From Brugia malayi (taxonomy: Eukaryota; Nematoda; Chromadorea; Rhabditida; Onchocercidae): a DNA stretch of 64,000 nt. The notes beneath the pieces were generated by a model. That model ran no database searches. It worked only from the letters and a program-made list of their open reading frames with translations, and was not told the DNA's origin. How positions within the stretch are numbered: the first letter of the stretch is position 1; the number at the start of each line of letters is the position of its first letter. The translations under genes were made by a program, and so were the position numbers. Positions 1 to 14,200 of the stretch are shown here, piece after piece. The DNA lies in the NCBI RefSeq assembly GCF_000002995.4, contig NW_025062476.1:1786001-1850000 (forward strand), in the 5' to 3' direction.

Positions 1-3000
1 TATGGGCAAAATCAAAAGATTAAGCGTAGCATTGCAAAGTAAGTTGGAATGGAACGGTTTATCTTTTTCTTTTTTTATTACAAAAATTCTTTATACTGAC
101 ATTATGATTTTTTAAGAGAGCAGCAGAAAGCATTCAAGCAATGGCAACGACGTGGAGGTGGCACACGTGGTCGTGGTCGTGGTGGACAAGGTTATAGTCG
201 GTGGGACCAACGTAATCAAAAGCAATTAGCTGCAAGTATTGCTGTACGCCCTGAATGGCAAGTTTTGGAAGAAATGGATTTCCCACGTCTTGCAAAACTT
301 AATCTACCAAATATTGATTCAGGCCAAGATATGTATGTTTTGGTAAATTTATCGTTCTAACAACCCAAATGATAATGTAAAGAAACTCATGTGATTGCGA
401 AAAAAATCTGCTTGAAATGAGTTTGCCAAAAGAGATCAAATTTTGATGATTTTGCAGTTGCACACTTTTTTTCAGAAATGGCCATCGTTATGGTCAGCTT
501 TATTATTACGATAAAGCATTTGATCGTGTTACGGTGCGAACGGAGAAACCGTTACAGCGTTGTGGTGGTACATTTTATAATTTAACAACAACTGAAGACC
601 CTATAATTCAGAAGGTTAATTACTTAAGTTTCCTTCCTCAAATGCTTATGTTTTTCATTGGAAATCAAAATCAAATCAAGACCATATTGTTTTGTTTTGT
701 TTTTTTTTTTTTTTTTTTTTTTTTTAATCAAAAACAGGTTTCGTTTCAGTTAGCTCATGAAAATGCTGGGAATGTTTTCGCAACAGATATGATATTGGCA
801 ACACTGATGGCGGCTACGCGATCAGTGTATAGTTGGGATGTTATCGCGTATCGTGTTGGTGATAAGTTGTTCTTTGATAAGCGCGATACGGGTGGTTTTT
901 CGAATCCAGTTGGTATGTGTGCTTACCTTGCTCCTTGATAATTTCACCTAATAAATGCTCTCTAAACCATTAGATGATATTCGGAAGATAATTGTTTATG
1001 CTTACTCTTCTAAAATATCCTGTGAAAGCAATATGGAGCAATTTTTTGACTAAATCTAATCTATTCCTAGTGGATAAGCATGAGTATTTGCTCGGTTAAG
1101 CAAATGACTACCAGAAAACTACCTATTTTATCTACCAGATTTTAGTGCTTTTACTTTTAGATGCTTTAACCGTGAGCGAAACCTCACCAGATGCTCCAAA
1201 TAGTGACGATACCACAAGTATTAATCATCCACGTAATCTTGCTACGGAAGCTCTCTACATAAATCAAAATTTTCGTCGTATGGTACTCAAAAGAGTAAGT
1301 TTATGATACATTGAAGACATTCATTTTTACAAGTAACATTTCTATAAGTAATATGGGTACTAATATTGAAATTTTACTGTACTGATTTTCAATCGAACTT
1401 TAGAACGAGGAACCGTTCAAATATGATAATCCACGTCTTCCATTCGATGAAGGTGATACGGATGCTGATTCATGCGTTGCATACAAGTTAGTTTTGTGCA
1501 ATTTCTGGATATTAATCTGCTGATATTTCATTGTCGACATTTCATCACTAAAACATTGACTTTATTGTCGAAATTCTATATTTATAAATATTTTGACAGA
1601 AATTCAAGATACTATTGTTTTTAAAACTTGAAATGATGCATTCATTTTATACTTATTGGTTAAATCATTTACTCCTTATACACTTACTTGAAAGTTCTGA
1701 AAGAATCCGCTGCTTCCCAGGGTGTTTTTAATTAAAGCAAATCTAATCAATTTGTGCTTGTACTAATCTTGTTTTATTAAGATTTTATTGTTTTATTAAT
1801 TTCATAGAGTTAGCTGAATATAGTAGATGAGTTATGGATTGGAGCTTAAGAAATATAAATGTGTCGAAACACTGTCATTAACGAAAATTTGATATTTATT
1901 GATATCACCTATAAAAATATTTGTAATGAATTAAAGATATCGTTCGTGGTATTTGGGACGTCAAGCAGATGGTACGGAAGTTCGTCTAATTTGTCGTACG
2001 GAACATGATGGCGTTACTACAGGACCAAACGGCGAAACACAAATGTTGACTATAAAAGCATTCAATGAATGGGATTCAAGGGTTTAAATTTAATTTGAGT
2101 TACATGCACGATAATAATCAAAATTGAAACAATAGAACTTGAATAATCATAATGAAATATGAAATAGAAAGAAGTGATGAGTATGCAGTGTTGATAATGT
2201 AATTGTCGAAAGAAATACGTTGGTTAAAAATTAAATTCCAGATGGCCAGTGGTGTTGACTGGAGAAGTAAGTTGGACACGCAAAAAGGTGCAGTACTTGC
2301 TACAGAACTGCAAAATAATAGTTGCAAATTAGCCAAATGGACATTACAAGCACTTTTGGCTGGTTCAGACCAAATTAAATTTGGGTTCGTTTCTACTTTT
2401 TTGGAATGGAATTTCAGAAACTGGGAACAGTATATTGAAATTTCGGCTATAAGCTTTTAAGAGGTGTAGGAACGACTAGTTTGACGTGTAAGTGTAAGTT
2501 GTAAAGTGTTGGTGCTAAAATTTTCGCTGTAGTAAAAGTTCTTACATTTTGGGTCAATGAAAGTTTTTTTACTAATTCTTCGATAATCGGACAGGTTTAC
2601 ATTTCCGACTGTCTTTTTTTTTCTTTTTTTCGGTTTTTTTACATTTCTGTTGCTATTGGAAATTTAAATTTAATTTCGGAATTTCTTTTTAGATACGTTT
2701 CACGTCTAAGCATACGCAACAGTGCTAGTCATGTCATTCTGGGTACTCAACAATATAAACCAACTGAATTTGCGACAAATATTACATTGAATTTGGATAA
2801 CGCTTGGGGCATTTTGCGCTGTATCATTGATCACTGCATGAAACAGCCACCGGGAAAATATCTTTTGCTAAAAGATCCAAACAAGGTTCGAGTTTTGTCT
2901 TTTTAGCTGTCGTGGATTGAACTGGGAAGAGAATAGTGGTAGTTTTTAGGCAGTATTCCAGCGTTAAGTAACAAATATAAATTCTTGCGACTACAAAAAA

Positions 3001-3343
3001 AATGTAATCCCTACGATTTCATTTATCTCAGTCAATAATTAGTCTACTTTCACCACTTTTTATATTTGGTTAAGGATAAAGGTAATAAAGGTAAGGTTTG
3101 TATCTTTTTTTTTTTTCTGATGTTTGTGATCAAATACTCATCTTGGTTTTATAAGAGTCATGTCTGTGAATTATAAGGTCGACTTTTCAGTACTCTCCAT
3201 TTCAGCTGTACCAATAGAGTAATTTGAATAATCTTTTTCAGCAAGCAGTACGACTTTATTCATTGCCTGAAGGAACGTTCGAATCCAGTACTGAAGAAGA
3301 AAGCAGTAGTTCGGGTGATGACAATTCAGATGATGATGTTTAG
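1..3343 (+). CDS. eif-3.D: Eukaryotic translation initiation factor 3 subunit D (5' end outside window)
   Basis: Exons read from splice sites and phase: 1-38, 117-332, 476-614, 750-912, 1161-1294, 1404-1486, 1937-2081, 2242-2384, 2693-2885, 3242-3343 (TAG 3341-3343). They give 451 residues; eIF3d is normally about 550, so roughly the first 100 residues lie before the window. The order of conserved blocks matches eIF3d: an RG-rich basic stretch, [48 protein letters not shown]-like, [36 protein letters not shown], KDPNKQ, and an acidic Ser/Asp tail. eIF3d is a subunit of the 40S-binding eIF3 complex and in mammals contacts the mRNA cap. The real acceptor of the fourth exon is the TTTCAG ending at 749; reading through it would insert VSFQ, which the family lacks. 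AATAAA at 3935 or 4142 may end the transcript. Confidence 0.96.
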
Positions 3344-4841
3344 ATTCAGACAGAATCTGGGAATTGTTAAAAACCTGGAGAAATTGTGAAATATCGATTA
3401 GCTTAGATTTTTATGATTCAAGTTTTCTTGATATTTTATGTGTTTTTCATGTCTTTGTTCACATTTTGACATGATTCATTATCGCAGTTGTGAAATTTCT
3501 GTTTAAGAAAAATATAGATTTTTAAAATCTGAAGTTTGTTCTGTTTTATGGATTATAAGTTAATACTGCATTGCAATTTTAAATGTTAAGATTTTCTTCT
3601 TCTTTATCCTGACTGAAGATTTTTTAGATTCACTAGGATTTCTCGAATCTCTTTATGGATTTTAGGATGAATAGGGGAAATTTTTTTTTATCCTTTCGTT
3701 TTCCTATGATTTTTTTTATCCTTTCGTTTTCCTATGAGTATTTGTTACTGTTATGTTGTTGCTGTATTGCTCTAATTTGTTAAAAATGACGGTGAATCAC
3801 TTTAATGAAATGGGAAAACTATCGTACGGTAGTACTTCCAACATGCAATGATTCAAGCGGAAACAATCCAAAATGAGAAGACTGAAAATATTTTCATTAT
3901 TATATTATGATCGGTCATCAGATACGAAATATTGAATAAACAAGTGAAAATGATAGCATAACGATGAAAAAGTCGGACCATAAAGAAGAAAAAAGTGCCT
4001 AAAAAGTTGATATTCTTGTAATTTCGCTAAAGAAATTACATTTCTGGTATAAATGTGAGTCAATTTGCATATGTGAAAGGAGGATATTTATGAATAATAT
4101 ACCGTTTATGAAAGATTTTGTTGCCTTTTTAGCACATGTTCAATAAACTTTTTATAAAATCTCTTCAAAACTGTAATTCCTTATGCGAAATTTCAAAACT
4201 ATTTTTGACCTGTTGTATTCAGAGTGTAAATTAGCTTAGTCATCATTTTGCACTTTGCAATCTTTCAGTCAAATATTTGGAATGGTAGTAAAATCTTTTC
4301 AGGAATAGTTTTAAAAATAACATCCTTTTGCTTCATTCCTCCATCTCTTCTCCTTCTTTCTTCCCTTCTTCCCTCTCCCCTGGAAAGAAAGAAAAGTTGT
4401 GGCGTAGCGAGATATGGTATCTGGTCTGTACTGATATGAGTTGTTTTTTGTTTTTTTATTTTTTGGCTAGAAGTATTGGTTATGCTAAATGATTGCAATA
4501 CTTTGTCTTGATAATCTAATAGCGAATCGTGAAATTCTCTCTAAACTGAAATATTATTTTATTATTCAACGAATTCGATTTTTTTTTTTCTTTTTTCAAA
4601 CATAATTATTAGTGCATCTTTTATTTAAACAATTGCTTTTATTCATACTATTGCTGAAAAATCTTTGACGTTACTTTATATATGTTACATTGTTATTATC
4701 ATTATTATTATTATTTTGCATTCTTGTTACTTAATTTCAGGTTGTTTAAAATTAGTTGATGATTGTTAAATGGTGGAATAATTTGATTTTTAGTTTCAGA
4801 TTTGGTTCCTTTTTAAAAGTACGTTAAACGGAAGTACTGAT
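3344..4841. other. Intergenic region, eIF3d to folliculin
   Basis: About 1.5 kb of AT-rich DNA holding the eIF3d 3' UTR. Candidate poly(A) signals AATAAA are at 3935-3940 and 4142-4147. A 28-bp T-rich segment (core ATCCTTTCGTTTTCCTATGA) is repeated twice at about 3688-3737. The only open frames, around 4248-4498, come from a CT-rich stretch and overlap on both strands, so they are not taken as genes. A TTTCAG acceptor at 4794-4799 just before the folliculin start could serve as a spliced-leader or 5' UTR acceptor. The gap is long for a nematode operon, although both genes lie on the same strand. Confidence 0.6.
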
Positions 4842-7800
4842 ATGCAAGCAGTATTAGCATTGTGTTACTTCTGTGAAACTCATGGTCCTCGAGTATTGAT
4901 GACAACACAATCGATTCCCGAGAATCTGCGGCAGGATTATTGTTTACCAACTACTAGTAAAGGATCTCCAACGTTTATCTCGGCTGGTTAGCTTGTCATT
5001 TTCCAATTTGCAAATATTTCGTGTGGAAATAAACTTAAAAACATTGAACTCTAAGTCTTTTAAAATTTTTTAACGTTCTTTATATATGTTCTTCTAGTTC
5101 ATTACAGATTCTTTTTGATGTTCAAATTGCAAAATACAATTTTTCTTTTCTTGTTTATAAAAAGGAATGAGCAACTTTTTTTGAAAGGCATAAACACAAA
5201 GATAACGGCATAACTTGCACGAATAAATAACGTAGCAAAGATGAAATATATATTAAGGATTTGCATATTTTTAATTTGCAAGAGATGAAAAATGGGATTA
5301 TGCTGCCTTTACCTTATTACATGTCAATCTAAGTAGCGGAAAAATTTTTGCAATCTCAAAATATAGATAAATGCTTAATTTTTTTGTTACTCTGTGTTAT
5401 TGATGTGGTTTATTTTTCTTTTTTGGTTTAAGTGATTATACTCTATTTTACATTTACCATTTGTTATGAGCAGCGAAGTGATGTGACTTCTAATTTTATT
5501 TAGTTTAATCTCACTTTTTTTTTCAGAAAGTTTTCGTACTCATTTAACTGAAGAATTACGTTGTGTTGCATGTACATCGTTCGTTGATGGTACTGGTCTA
5601 ATTACAGATGATGTTGAGGCTGGAATAAGCTATATTACTACACAGGTAATAGATTTCTCAGAAACGTCATAGTAATTGTACGTCCATACTTTTCATGTTT
5701 TATTGGCTAATGTTTAATCAATTCTAAAGAATAACACATTGTTAATTAGTTAATAAAGGATTTAAAAATTCAAATGTAATGCTTTGTGTCTAATTAAAGG
5801 TTTTGATTGGAGTGTCTAACTATTGTATTAGTTGTAGATGCTTTTTAAATACACATTTTAGGTTGCATTAAATGACCGAGTATATCAGTTGGTGAAATAT
5901 TCGTGTCTTCATTCACTAAGTTGTGAAGTGACGGCCACTCCGAAAGATGAAGCGCCTATGAGTCCGATGAAATCACGTGCAGCATCGATACCGCTGGGCG
6001 CAAAAAAATGGGAAAGTCCATGGGAAAAAACAAATACGGAGGCGAAAGATGGTGTAATTTTATTCGGGGATGATGAACATGGCTATACATTATCTTATAC
6101 GTTCAGGTTCTGCACAAACTGATAATATTTTCCTGAATTTTAATTTCGGAATTTGTCATTCTTCTCTTTTATTAGTCCAGATTTTATCTTTTAATTTCTT
6201 TCTGCACATTTGCTTTTATTGAAAAATTCTTCGTTATCACTTGTCATGGATAACACATAAAATACTAAAGAACGTAATGTTATAAATAAGTTGTAACAGT
6301 TCAAGTTTCTTGTTTAGTCAAATTTTAAATGAAATCTGTTCTCGTGAAATTTTTCTCATGTAAATGAAATTTGTTTGCTGTGATTCTGCATTTTTAATTC
6401 CAGATTACGTGATTACAAAGCACGCGGCTTTTTACGTCTTCTTTCACTTATCCTTGTATCTATAGATAAATTATTTATCACCAGCAATTATCACTTCTTT
6501 GTTTCAACAATGTCATCTGCTATTCGATTTTTGCAGGTTATGCTATGTTAAATAATATATTTATGAGTTATAAACTTATTTTTAATTTATTTACTTTGTC
6601 CGAAAATGAAGGATGGTTGGGCAGATTTATTTACGAAATTCCATGCACACTAAAATCTGGTGTGCAGATGTTATGTTTTCAGAAAATTCATTATAGAATC
6701 AGTGAATTGTAATGGTTTTTGTACGAATATCCCTTATTTATTTATTTTTTCTTTCAATTTATCTCAATTTTGAAAATGTTTAGATGGAATCGAATATGGT
6801 TTTTGACCGTGAACAAAATGATCCAACCAATGAAATGCTAAAGCAGGCTGCAGCATCACGTTCCTCACTACTACCAGCACATTTTTTGCGTGCTCATGTT
6901 ACTAGCCTCGAATTGGATACATCACGAAGTTTAACTGTAATTACCGGTCGAACAGATATTTTCACACAGTTGCACATGTAAGACTTTTTTTTTTGGTAGT
7001 AGGATTCAAAGACTTGAAATAGCCGGACCAGACAAACTGTGTCTTTTTATCAAATCATTTATTTGCCCTATATTCCATTTTATCTATTCCATTTAACTAT
7101 CTATTGGTAGTTGTTACTGATGAACAACTTTTTTTTTGGCTTTACCTTTGTCATATATGTAAAAGTATTCCATTACTTATTTAAATACCATAAATTCTGT
7201 TTGATAATTTTTATTATTTAATTTCTAGGTTTATGGTTTGTATATTGCGTACACAAACACGCCTCTGCAAAGAATATTTATTGGAAGGAGTGCCAACACA
7301 GGATATGCTTGTAATGAAAGAACGTGAATTAAAAGTTGATAATGGAACAAATGCTACTGATATAAGTTGTTCAAGACGTTTGGATTGTTTTCAAACATTG
7401 CGAAAAATTGCACATATGCTTGAAAGTTTGCCAAAAGTTAATGGTCAAAGTATCCTGGAAATTGTTTTAACACAATTGGTTACTGGTGGTCAGGTTATTT
7501 TGTATTTTATTTTCTGGAAAACATGAAAAATTGCTGAGTTGGTTCATAATTTCTAGTTGGCAAATGCAATATGGATTAAATATTTCTAAATTAATATATT
7601 TAGAGAAATTTTATTTCTTTATATGAAATTTTTTTTCCAGATTGTCTTGAAATGTCATAATGAAGTTATAGCTAAACGTTTTCTGCTTGCACTTTCCAGT
7701 CTATTACCATTGGGTTGTGTTCGTATGCTATATGCAGAGGAATATAGGCATGTCTTTGTGTAAGTATTGAATTGCTAACATTTTCTTATATACTATGTAT

Positions 7801-9616
7801 TATTTATTATCTATTACTATTTATTTAACTATGAAACTATTTCTTTGCTACATGCAATGCAATAAAAGTTATTATTGTAAGTTTTTTAAAGAAAAATTTG
7901 AGTTACTACTGAAAAAAAAATTGTTCACACAAAACTTTTAAAAACTAAATTTTCAAGATTTTTAAAGTCAAACTTACTTATAGGTCGAATTTATTTGGAT
8001 GTCCTCATGAGACCGTATTATCACCTGATGCAGTTGATATTGTGGTTTTATCGTTGGATATATCATTTGACAGAATTCATTCAAGGCAACCGACAATAGA
8101 GGAACGTGAAGCCTGTTCGCTTTCTTCAGGAAGCTGTATTTCACCTCCATTAAGCACTTCATCTAAGGATGATAATGTAAGAGGATTACTGCGATCATTT
8201 ATCTCATTTAATATTGCATATGTTCTGGCTATAGCATAAATATTTGTTGAATGTATTCGTACATTTGTTGAAAAAAAAGTTAATAACGCAGCTTGTTAAC
8301 CGTTTCTTTCATTATGTTTTAATATATTTGTTGTAATTTTTTCTGTATTTTGAAAAAAAAAAAACTTGATCTTTCTATCATTAATTAACATATTATCCTA
8401 TCCTAATTGTCTCAACAATTTCTCATTCTTAAATTTGGCAAAATAAATTTGAATTTAATGAGATAAATTTTAAAAATTTTTGGAAAGAATTCTTTTTTGT
8501 AGATTGTTTTAATGATTTACTAACTAAATATTGGAGGTCGATGAAAGTTTGGCGAAACAGTTGATTGAAATTTTATCTCCCAGAAAGTCGCTTGATTTCG
8601 AAGATTATGCATTTACACTGATTGCATATCCGGAATGTACGGCACCAAGATATGGTACACCTGCTATTGTTAATCGCTATAAACAGCTCATATTAGGTAG
8701 GCATAGAAGCAACTTCTTCAGATATATTATTAATTACTATTATTAGTTGCTAAATTTGTATTATTAATTGTCGCATTTGTTAAGATGTGACTTTTCATTA
8801 ATGTAATTAGATGATTTTATTTAAGGAATTTAACAAGATTATAGTTTTTTTTTTTTTTTTTTTTTTTTTTAAATAATTTTGGAATTAACATTAATCATTA
8901 AGAATCTGGATTACCATCAATATTCATTACCATTTAGTTTTGAATAAAACACTGTCTATATACCTAAAATTAATCTTTTAAAATTATCGAAAGGTGAAAT
9001 TAATCGTTTTCAGAGCATTGCTTGTTTGAATTTTTTTTTTTTTGTTTCAGTGCAATTTTTCGATTTTAGATGATGATCTCACATGTCGTGTTCTGGCATC
9101 TGTCATCGGAAATACAAGAGAACAATGGCTAAATAAAGCAAAATTGGTTTATCAACTGGGACGACAGAAAGAAAAAATTGATCTGAAAAAAGTTCTTCAA
9201 ATTATGCGGTGTGCTGAGCAGGTTTGTTTAGTTTGAGATTTTAAAAGAAATTATTGGATTTTAGAGACCAATGTTTTGCAGAAATAGATTTCTAACAGTC
9301 TTGTCTACGTGGTTCTCTTGATTATTGCAATTTTCTGAGAATAGTTTGTATGATAGAAAATAAGAAAAATAATTGAATTTACACACACTCAGAATTATAG
9401 TATTTCAAATATATTTTCATAAAATTGCATTTTAAATATAACTCTAAAATAGTTAAGTAATTTCTTAAATTCTTTCGTCAAGTCTCATCAAAATAGCGCT
9501 TATTTAATGTTTTTCTTTTTTTTCAGGATGGAACAGTCTTGTTATTTTTCCAGGCTGGTTTATCGGATACATATAAACAGCAAATCATGGATGTTATCAA
9601 AAAAGGAGTCGCTTAA
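4842..9616 (+). CDS. flcn-1: Folliculin homologue (FLCN; longin + DENN protein)
   Basis: Exons: 4842-4986, 5527-5645, 5862-6106, 6404-6536, 6784-6977, 7229-7493, 7641-7759, 7984-8176, 8537-8696, 9070-9221, 9527-9616 (TAA). All phases close, giving 604 residues against 579 in human FLCN. The N-terminus MQAVLALCYFCETHGPRVL matches the family signature closely. Further matches are HSLSCEV, ILFGDDEHGYTLSYTF, ARGF followed by the longin helix, LLEG-PT-D-LV, LPLGCVR, the C-terminal DENN segment with EQWLNKAK, and the end GLSDTYKQ. Folliculin is a GTPase-activating protein for RagC/D on the lysosome, working with FNIP, and controls mTORC1, AMPK and TFEB signalling. Two boundaries are unusual: exon 9 follows a purine-rich TTGGAG acceptor, and exon 10 must use TTTTAG at 9069, because the upstream TTTCAG at about 9050 would put a stop in frame. 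Confidence 0.95.
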
Positions 9617-11226
9617 ATTGGACAAATAGTCACCGAACATTAAATTTTGTATTTACCGGTGTTTACCAGCTGCTTAATTTACCCTACGTTTTTTACCATT
9701 GTTTTTTTCTTTTTTTTTTTTTTATTGTTGTTAATTTCGCGAAAAACTGAAATATCATGATATTTTATGTGATCATAAGATGCTGTACAGTGAAATTCAT
9801 TTAATTTTCAAACACGTCTTTCATTTTGATTTCAGGCTGTCAAAATGTATTCTTCCCACTGTTACTATTATCGAGTACTAATAAGGCAATAATGAGAAGT
9901 TTTAGAATATTTATAGTGTAACATTTGCTAACTATTGCTTTTTCTTATGTTATTGTAAGTGTTATAGCTATGTTTAGATAATGAAAGTTTAAATTTTAAA
10001 ACGATTAAAGTTTCTATTAAAAGTTCAAATTGCATTGATTTGTTTGAAATTTATATTGCAGATAGTTTAGAGATGTTACTATCTAATATCTTCTAATAAC
10101 AGTCAGATTAATAATAGTTACCGGTCTGGATAAATTATTTTGACAGTTCAGGTATATGCATTTTAGCGATTCCATACAATTTTTATAAATCATTTGTTGA
10201 ACAATATTAATTGCTTTTCTGTATAAGCTGTCCTTCGCTTATCAATTTCTTATATTGGAGCTTGATAGCGTTGTGATACCAAAGTAAATTTTTTTTTTTC
10301 CTTCTTTGCTCTCAATTTTTTTCTTTTTTTTTTTTTGTGTGTGTGTGTATTATTACGGGTTCTTACAAAATAGATATGGTTTTAATCTCTGTATTTTTGC
10401 CACTACTTTTTGGCTTCCTTTTTTTTTTTTTTTTTTTTTTTTTGTTTTAAAATATTTATACTTCCATTTATTTCTCTAGCATATTGTTTGGTAGTTTAGA
10501 GTTTCAAAAAAAAAAAAAAGAAAAAACGCTTCACTTTGATATATATGGAACAAATTAGCAGAGTTGAAAGTTTAAAAATTAATAAATTTAATGTATATAA
10601 GTTTCTAACAGAATAACTTTAAATATATGAATTTATTATCTTATGAAATTGCATATATATTTACTTAATTTTTCATTTCATAACAAATTCCTATTATCTT
10701 CTATCAATTTCTACTCGTTGTACTTCCTTACTGTAACAAGAATGAAGTTGTGCAAAGAAAATCGTGAATAACTAAATTAATATTAAATAGGACTATTTAA
10801 GTTTTATTTTTGATAAACCAATATTAATTAGTATTTGAGATGAAATTTTAAAAAATTCAAACTAAATCATATCCTTTTGAATTGGATTAGTTTGCATAAT
10901 AAATTTTCGAGAATGACATTTGTCCTATGAATGTTGATTGAGCAGAATTGATGGAATTTGTTTCTACCTGTTTTTTTTTTTTTCCAGGAATTTGAAAAAA
11001 GATGATACATATTTTTGTCTAAATTTAAATATTTTAAGTGATTTATTCTATTTATTGACAAAATAAGCAGAAAAAAATTGCACAAAAATATTAAAATATT
11101 CTATCAAATTTATAGATTAACAAAGAGTAAATATAATAGTAATCTGTATGATATAAGTGAGATCAGTTGGAATTTTAAACAGAAATGTAAAATTGTTTGT
11201 AGTTTAAAAAATTTTTAAATTTATTT
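9617..11226. other. Convergent intergenic region, folliculin to cysteine-rich gene
   Basis: About 1.6 kb between two 3' ends, rich in T and A homopolymers (around 9710, 10320, 10420 and 10505) and a short (GT)n at about 10337. ATTAAA at 10004 and AATAAA at 10581 are possible folliculin poly(A) signals. TTTATT at 11042 and 11051 gives AATAAA on the minus strand for the opposing gene. No convincing exon was seen; the minus-strand frame at 10867-11085 is low-complexity. Confidence 0.55.
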
Positions 11227-14200
11227 TCAATCTCGAGTATATTTATTAGTTTTGTTATTGCTGCAACATACTCGTAAATGCTTCATGGTTGATTGTTGAC
11301 AGGTAAAACCTTCGAGACAATCATCATTGTACATTGTATTGTTATCGATATTCGTGAAACAGCTATAAATTTAAGTATTAAATAATTTTGCATTAATAAA
11401 TATCATTAACTCTTCATATTTTAATTTAATTCATATAGCATTTCTCGATTTTATCTGATTGAAAAAAAAGAAGTTTGAAAATTCATAATTTTTACTTTTT
11501 ACGATATATTTGAAATTGTTTCTTTTCGACTTTTTGAGTTTTTTTTTTTTCTTCTTTTCTTAATTAATAAATTTATAATCGTTCCTTTTTCACTATCACT
11601 TAAGATAATCTAACAATAAATATAAGTGCTACTGCAAGTTAATATTTTCCAGTAAAAAAAGCACTTAAAAATTTAAAAAAACTTTGAAATATATGATGAG
11701 TCACAAAAAATTTTCATAAAAATGGTATAATTTCTAATTTAAGTATATGTTAGATTTAATCATCATTGTTAGCTAAGCTTTATAAAGAGAAACTTTAATA
11801 ATTTAAAAATAATGAATGTATATTTTAAGATTAATTTCTACTCAAAACATACCGTTTAGCCTGATTGGTAGCCGAATCTAATTGCGCTTTTTTTCCTTTT
11901 GGACAAAAACCTATTGGTGAACAACAAATAAATCTGCCATTAAGTAATGATGACTGCTTACATAAGTAACCTTTTGGACATATGAAATTGTTATTGCCAC
12001 AATAGAAAAATCCATCATCAGTAAATTTTCGATATGGAATTCTGTAATGTAAACAAAAAAATTGATAATTAGTATATAGGTTTAATATTTGAATATATTC
12101 TATTTTAGATGGGAAATGTATAAAAGTTAAAATTAAAATAATTGAAAGAGAAATATACCGGTTATCAGGACAAATTTGCATTAATTTTTTCTTTTCCTTA
12201 CAACATGTAAAATCATTTGTTGTAGTAAAATTGGAACATTCATAATTATCAGGACAAATTGCTGTTGATGAACATGAAACCGGAATAGCATCATTCAGGA
12301 ATGTTTCACGATCTAAGCAACGTGTCACTTCTTGAATAGCTTTTGGACAGCAAATATGTATTCCTATAATAAGTATTGTTTATATTTTATATTTTCAAAT
12401 TAAAATGTTAAATTAATGAGGAAAATATGAAATATAATATTAATAGAAACATTTTATTAATTTCATTTAATTGAACTTTGCTCAGTTTTAAAAGAGAAAT
12501 AGTTGTAAAATATTTGAAAATAATAATTATTTATATACTACCATTCATATTGTCAACTTCTTCACATTCCTCATTTAATTGACAATCTGTTAAATGTTTA
12601 CAATATTTGACGGAATTTGGCGTAATACCGGACGAGCAATGTGATTCAGCAAAGCAACAATACATTTTTGTATTCGTAAATGATGGTTGACAGACAAAAT
12701 GCTGAAAATTATGCATTATTTTTTAATTTACTACAATGGATTCATCGAATTTTTTAAATGAACATTTTACATTTTAAATGTAAATTTAAAAATTTTTGAG
12801 ATTGCAGAATAGCTTGGTTCTATTTTCATCTTTTTTTCTCTTATACGCTACTAATTTTTCAAAAATTAAAATAATAAAATTTTTTATAAATTAAAAAATG
12901 CAAAGCTTTTTCTTTTTGTATTCGTTGCTTACTTATGTATTATTGCATCTAGAATACTTATTAATTGTAAATTTAATTAAAGTATTTGAATTTTAAAATT
13001 TAAGTAAACTAAATCATTTGAATAATATTTTACTTCTAAAACTTCAAAGCGTTAAAATGAATGAGTCTAAACTAAAGTTTGAAATATTTCAAATATTATG
13101 ACACTTTTTCAAAAAAAAAAAAAAAAAAACTTTGATATTACTTCAGGACAATTATCTTCTATATCCTCTGAGCATTCCAGCGGTTTTCCATCTTTGTAAT
13201 ATGCAAATCCATTTGTACCACAAACTGCTTCTACTGAATTAACTTTTATTGCCAATGATCTAAAAATGATCTTTTAAAATGATGATCAAATAAAAATCAA
13301 TAATGTCACACTAAAATTTCTCCTTGGCAAATACAATTATTAAGCAAATGATAATTGATAATCATTTTTGCAATGACATCGTTAACAAATGTAATTTATG
13401 TCTTTTTATATATATTTTTTTTTTAAATGATAAGGTTTTTAAATATCTTAAATAAATGATAAATTTACTATTGATGAATCCAACTTAAACATATCCAACA
13501 TACTCTTAAATTCTATCTTTCTAATTAACCTGAAATTTTGTTTAAAAAAAAAACGAAAACAAAGAAAAATTGCAAAAGTATTTGCAGATTAATACGAAAA
13601 TGTTAAAACTTTTAAATAATTAAATAAAAAGGGAATAATAAAAGCAGCATCACAATATTTGTAATTTCTTACCTGAAATGATTATTTACATTTGTTACCA
13701 TCAATTGACAACAAACATTTAAATTAGGTCTATTTGATTTGGAACAAATATAGCCTTTAGGACATTCATTAGAATGTCCCAATGTTGAACAAAAATGAAT
13801 GTAATGATAAGAGATAAGAGCAGGAACTGATAAATCATGTTGACATCTTATATCACTGACAGATGATAATGGAATAATCGTTTGTTTATTTTCAGTGTGA
13901 ATATTATTACCACAACAAATGTAAAAATTTGCCTAAATCATAAAATAATTCATTACAAAAAAAAAAAAAAAATGACTATATGCAATTCAAAAATATAATT
14001 TAAAAATTAAATTTATTTGCAGAGAATTTGCTAATTTCATTATTGTTTTTTTTTTTTTTTTTTATGTTTATTCTTTAACATTTTTTTCCTTTTAACATAA
14101 ATAATTTTTTTTTAAAAAATGAAATGAAAATATTAGTAATTATTTATCATATAAAATTTAAGCTTAATGAAATGATTACATTAATACAACATAGCATAGC

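Noticed and set aside
2118..2336. Minus-strand 72-codon frame overlapping an eIF3d exon
   Set aside because: It is the antisense shadow of a conserved plus-strand exon.
1..9616. Operon of eIF3d and folliculin
   Set aside because: They are on the same strand, but the gap is about 1.5 kb and I see no direct sign of a shared transcript; possible but unsupported.
10867..11085. Minus-strand 72-codon frame
   Set aside because: Low-complexity Lys/Asn/Ile/Leu sequence between two gene ends, with no splice-site or family support.
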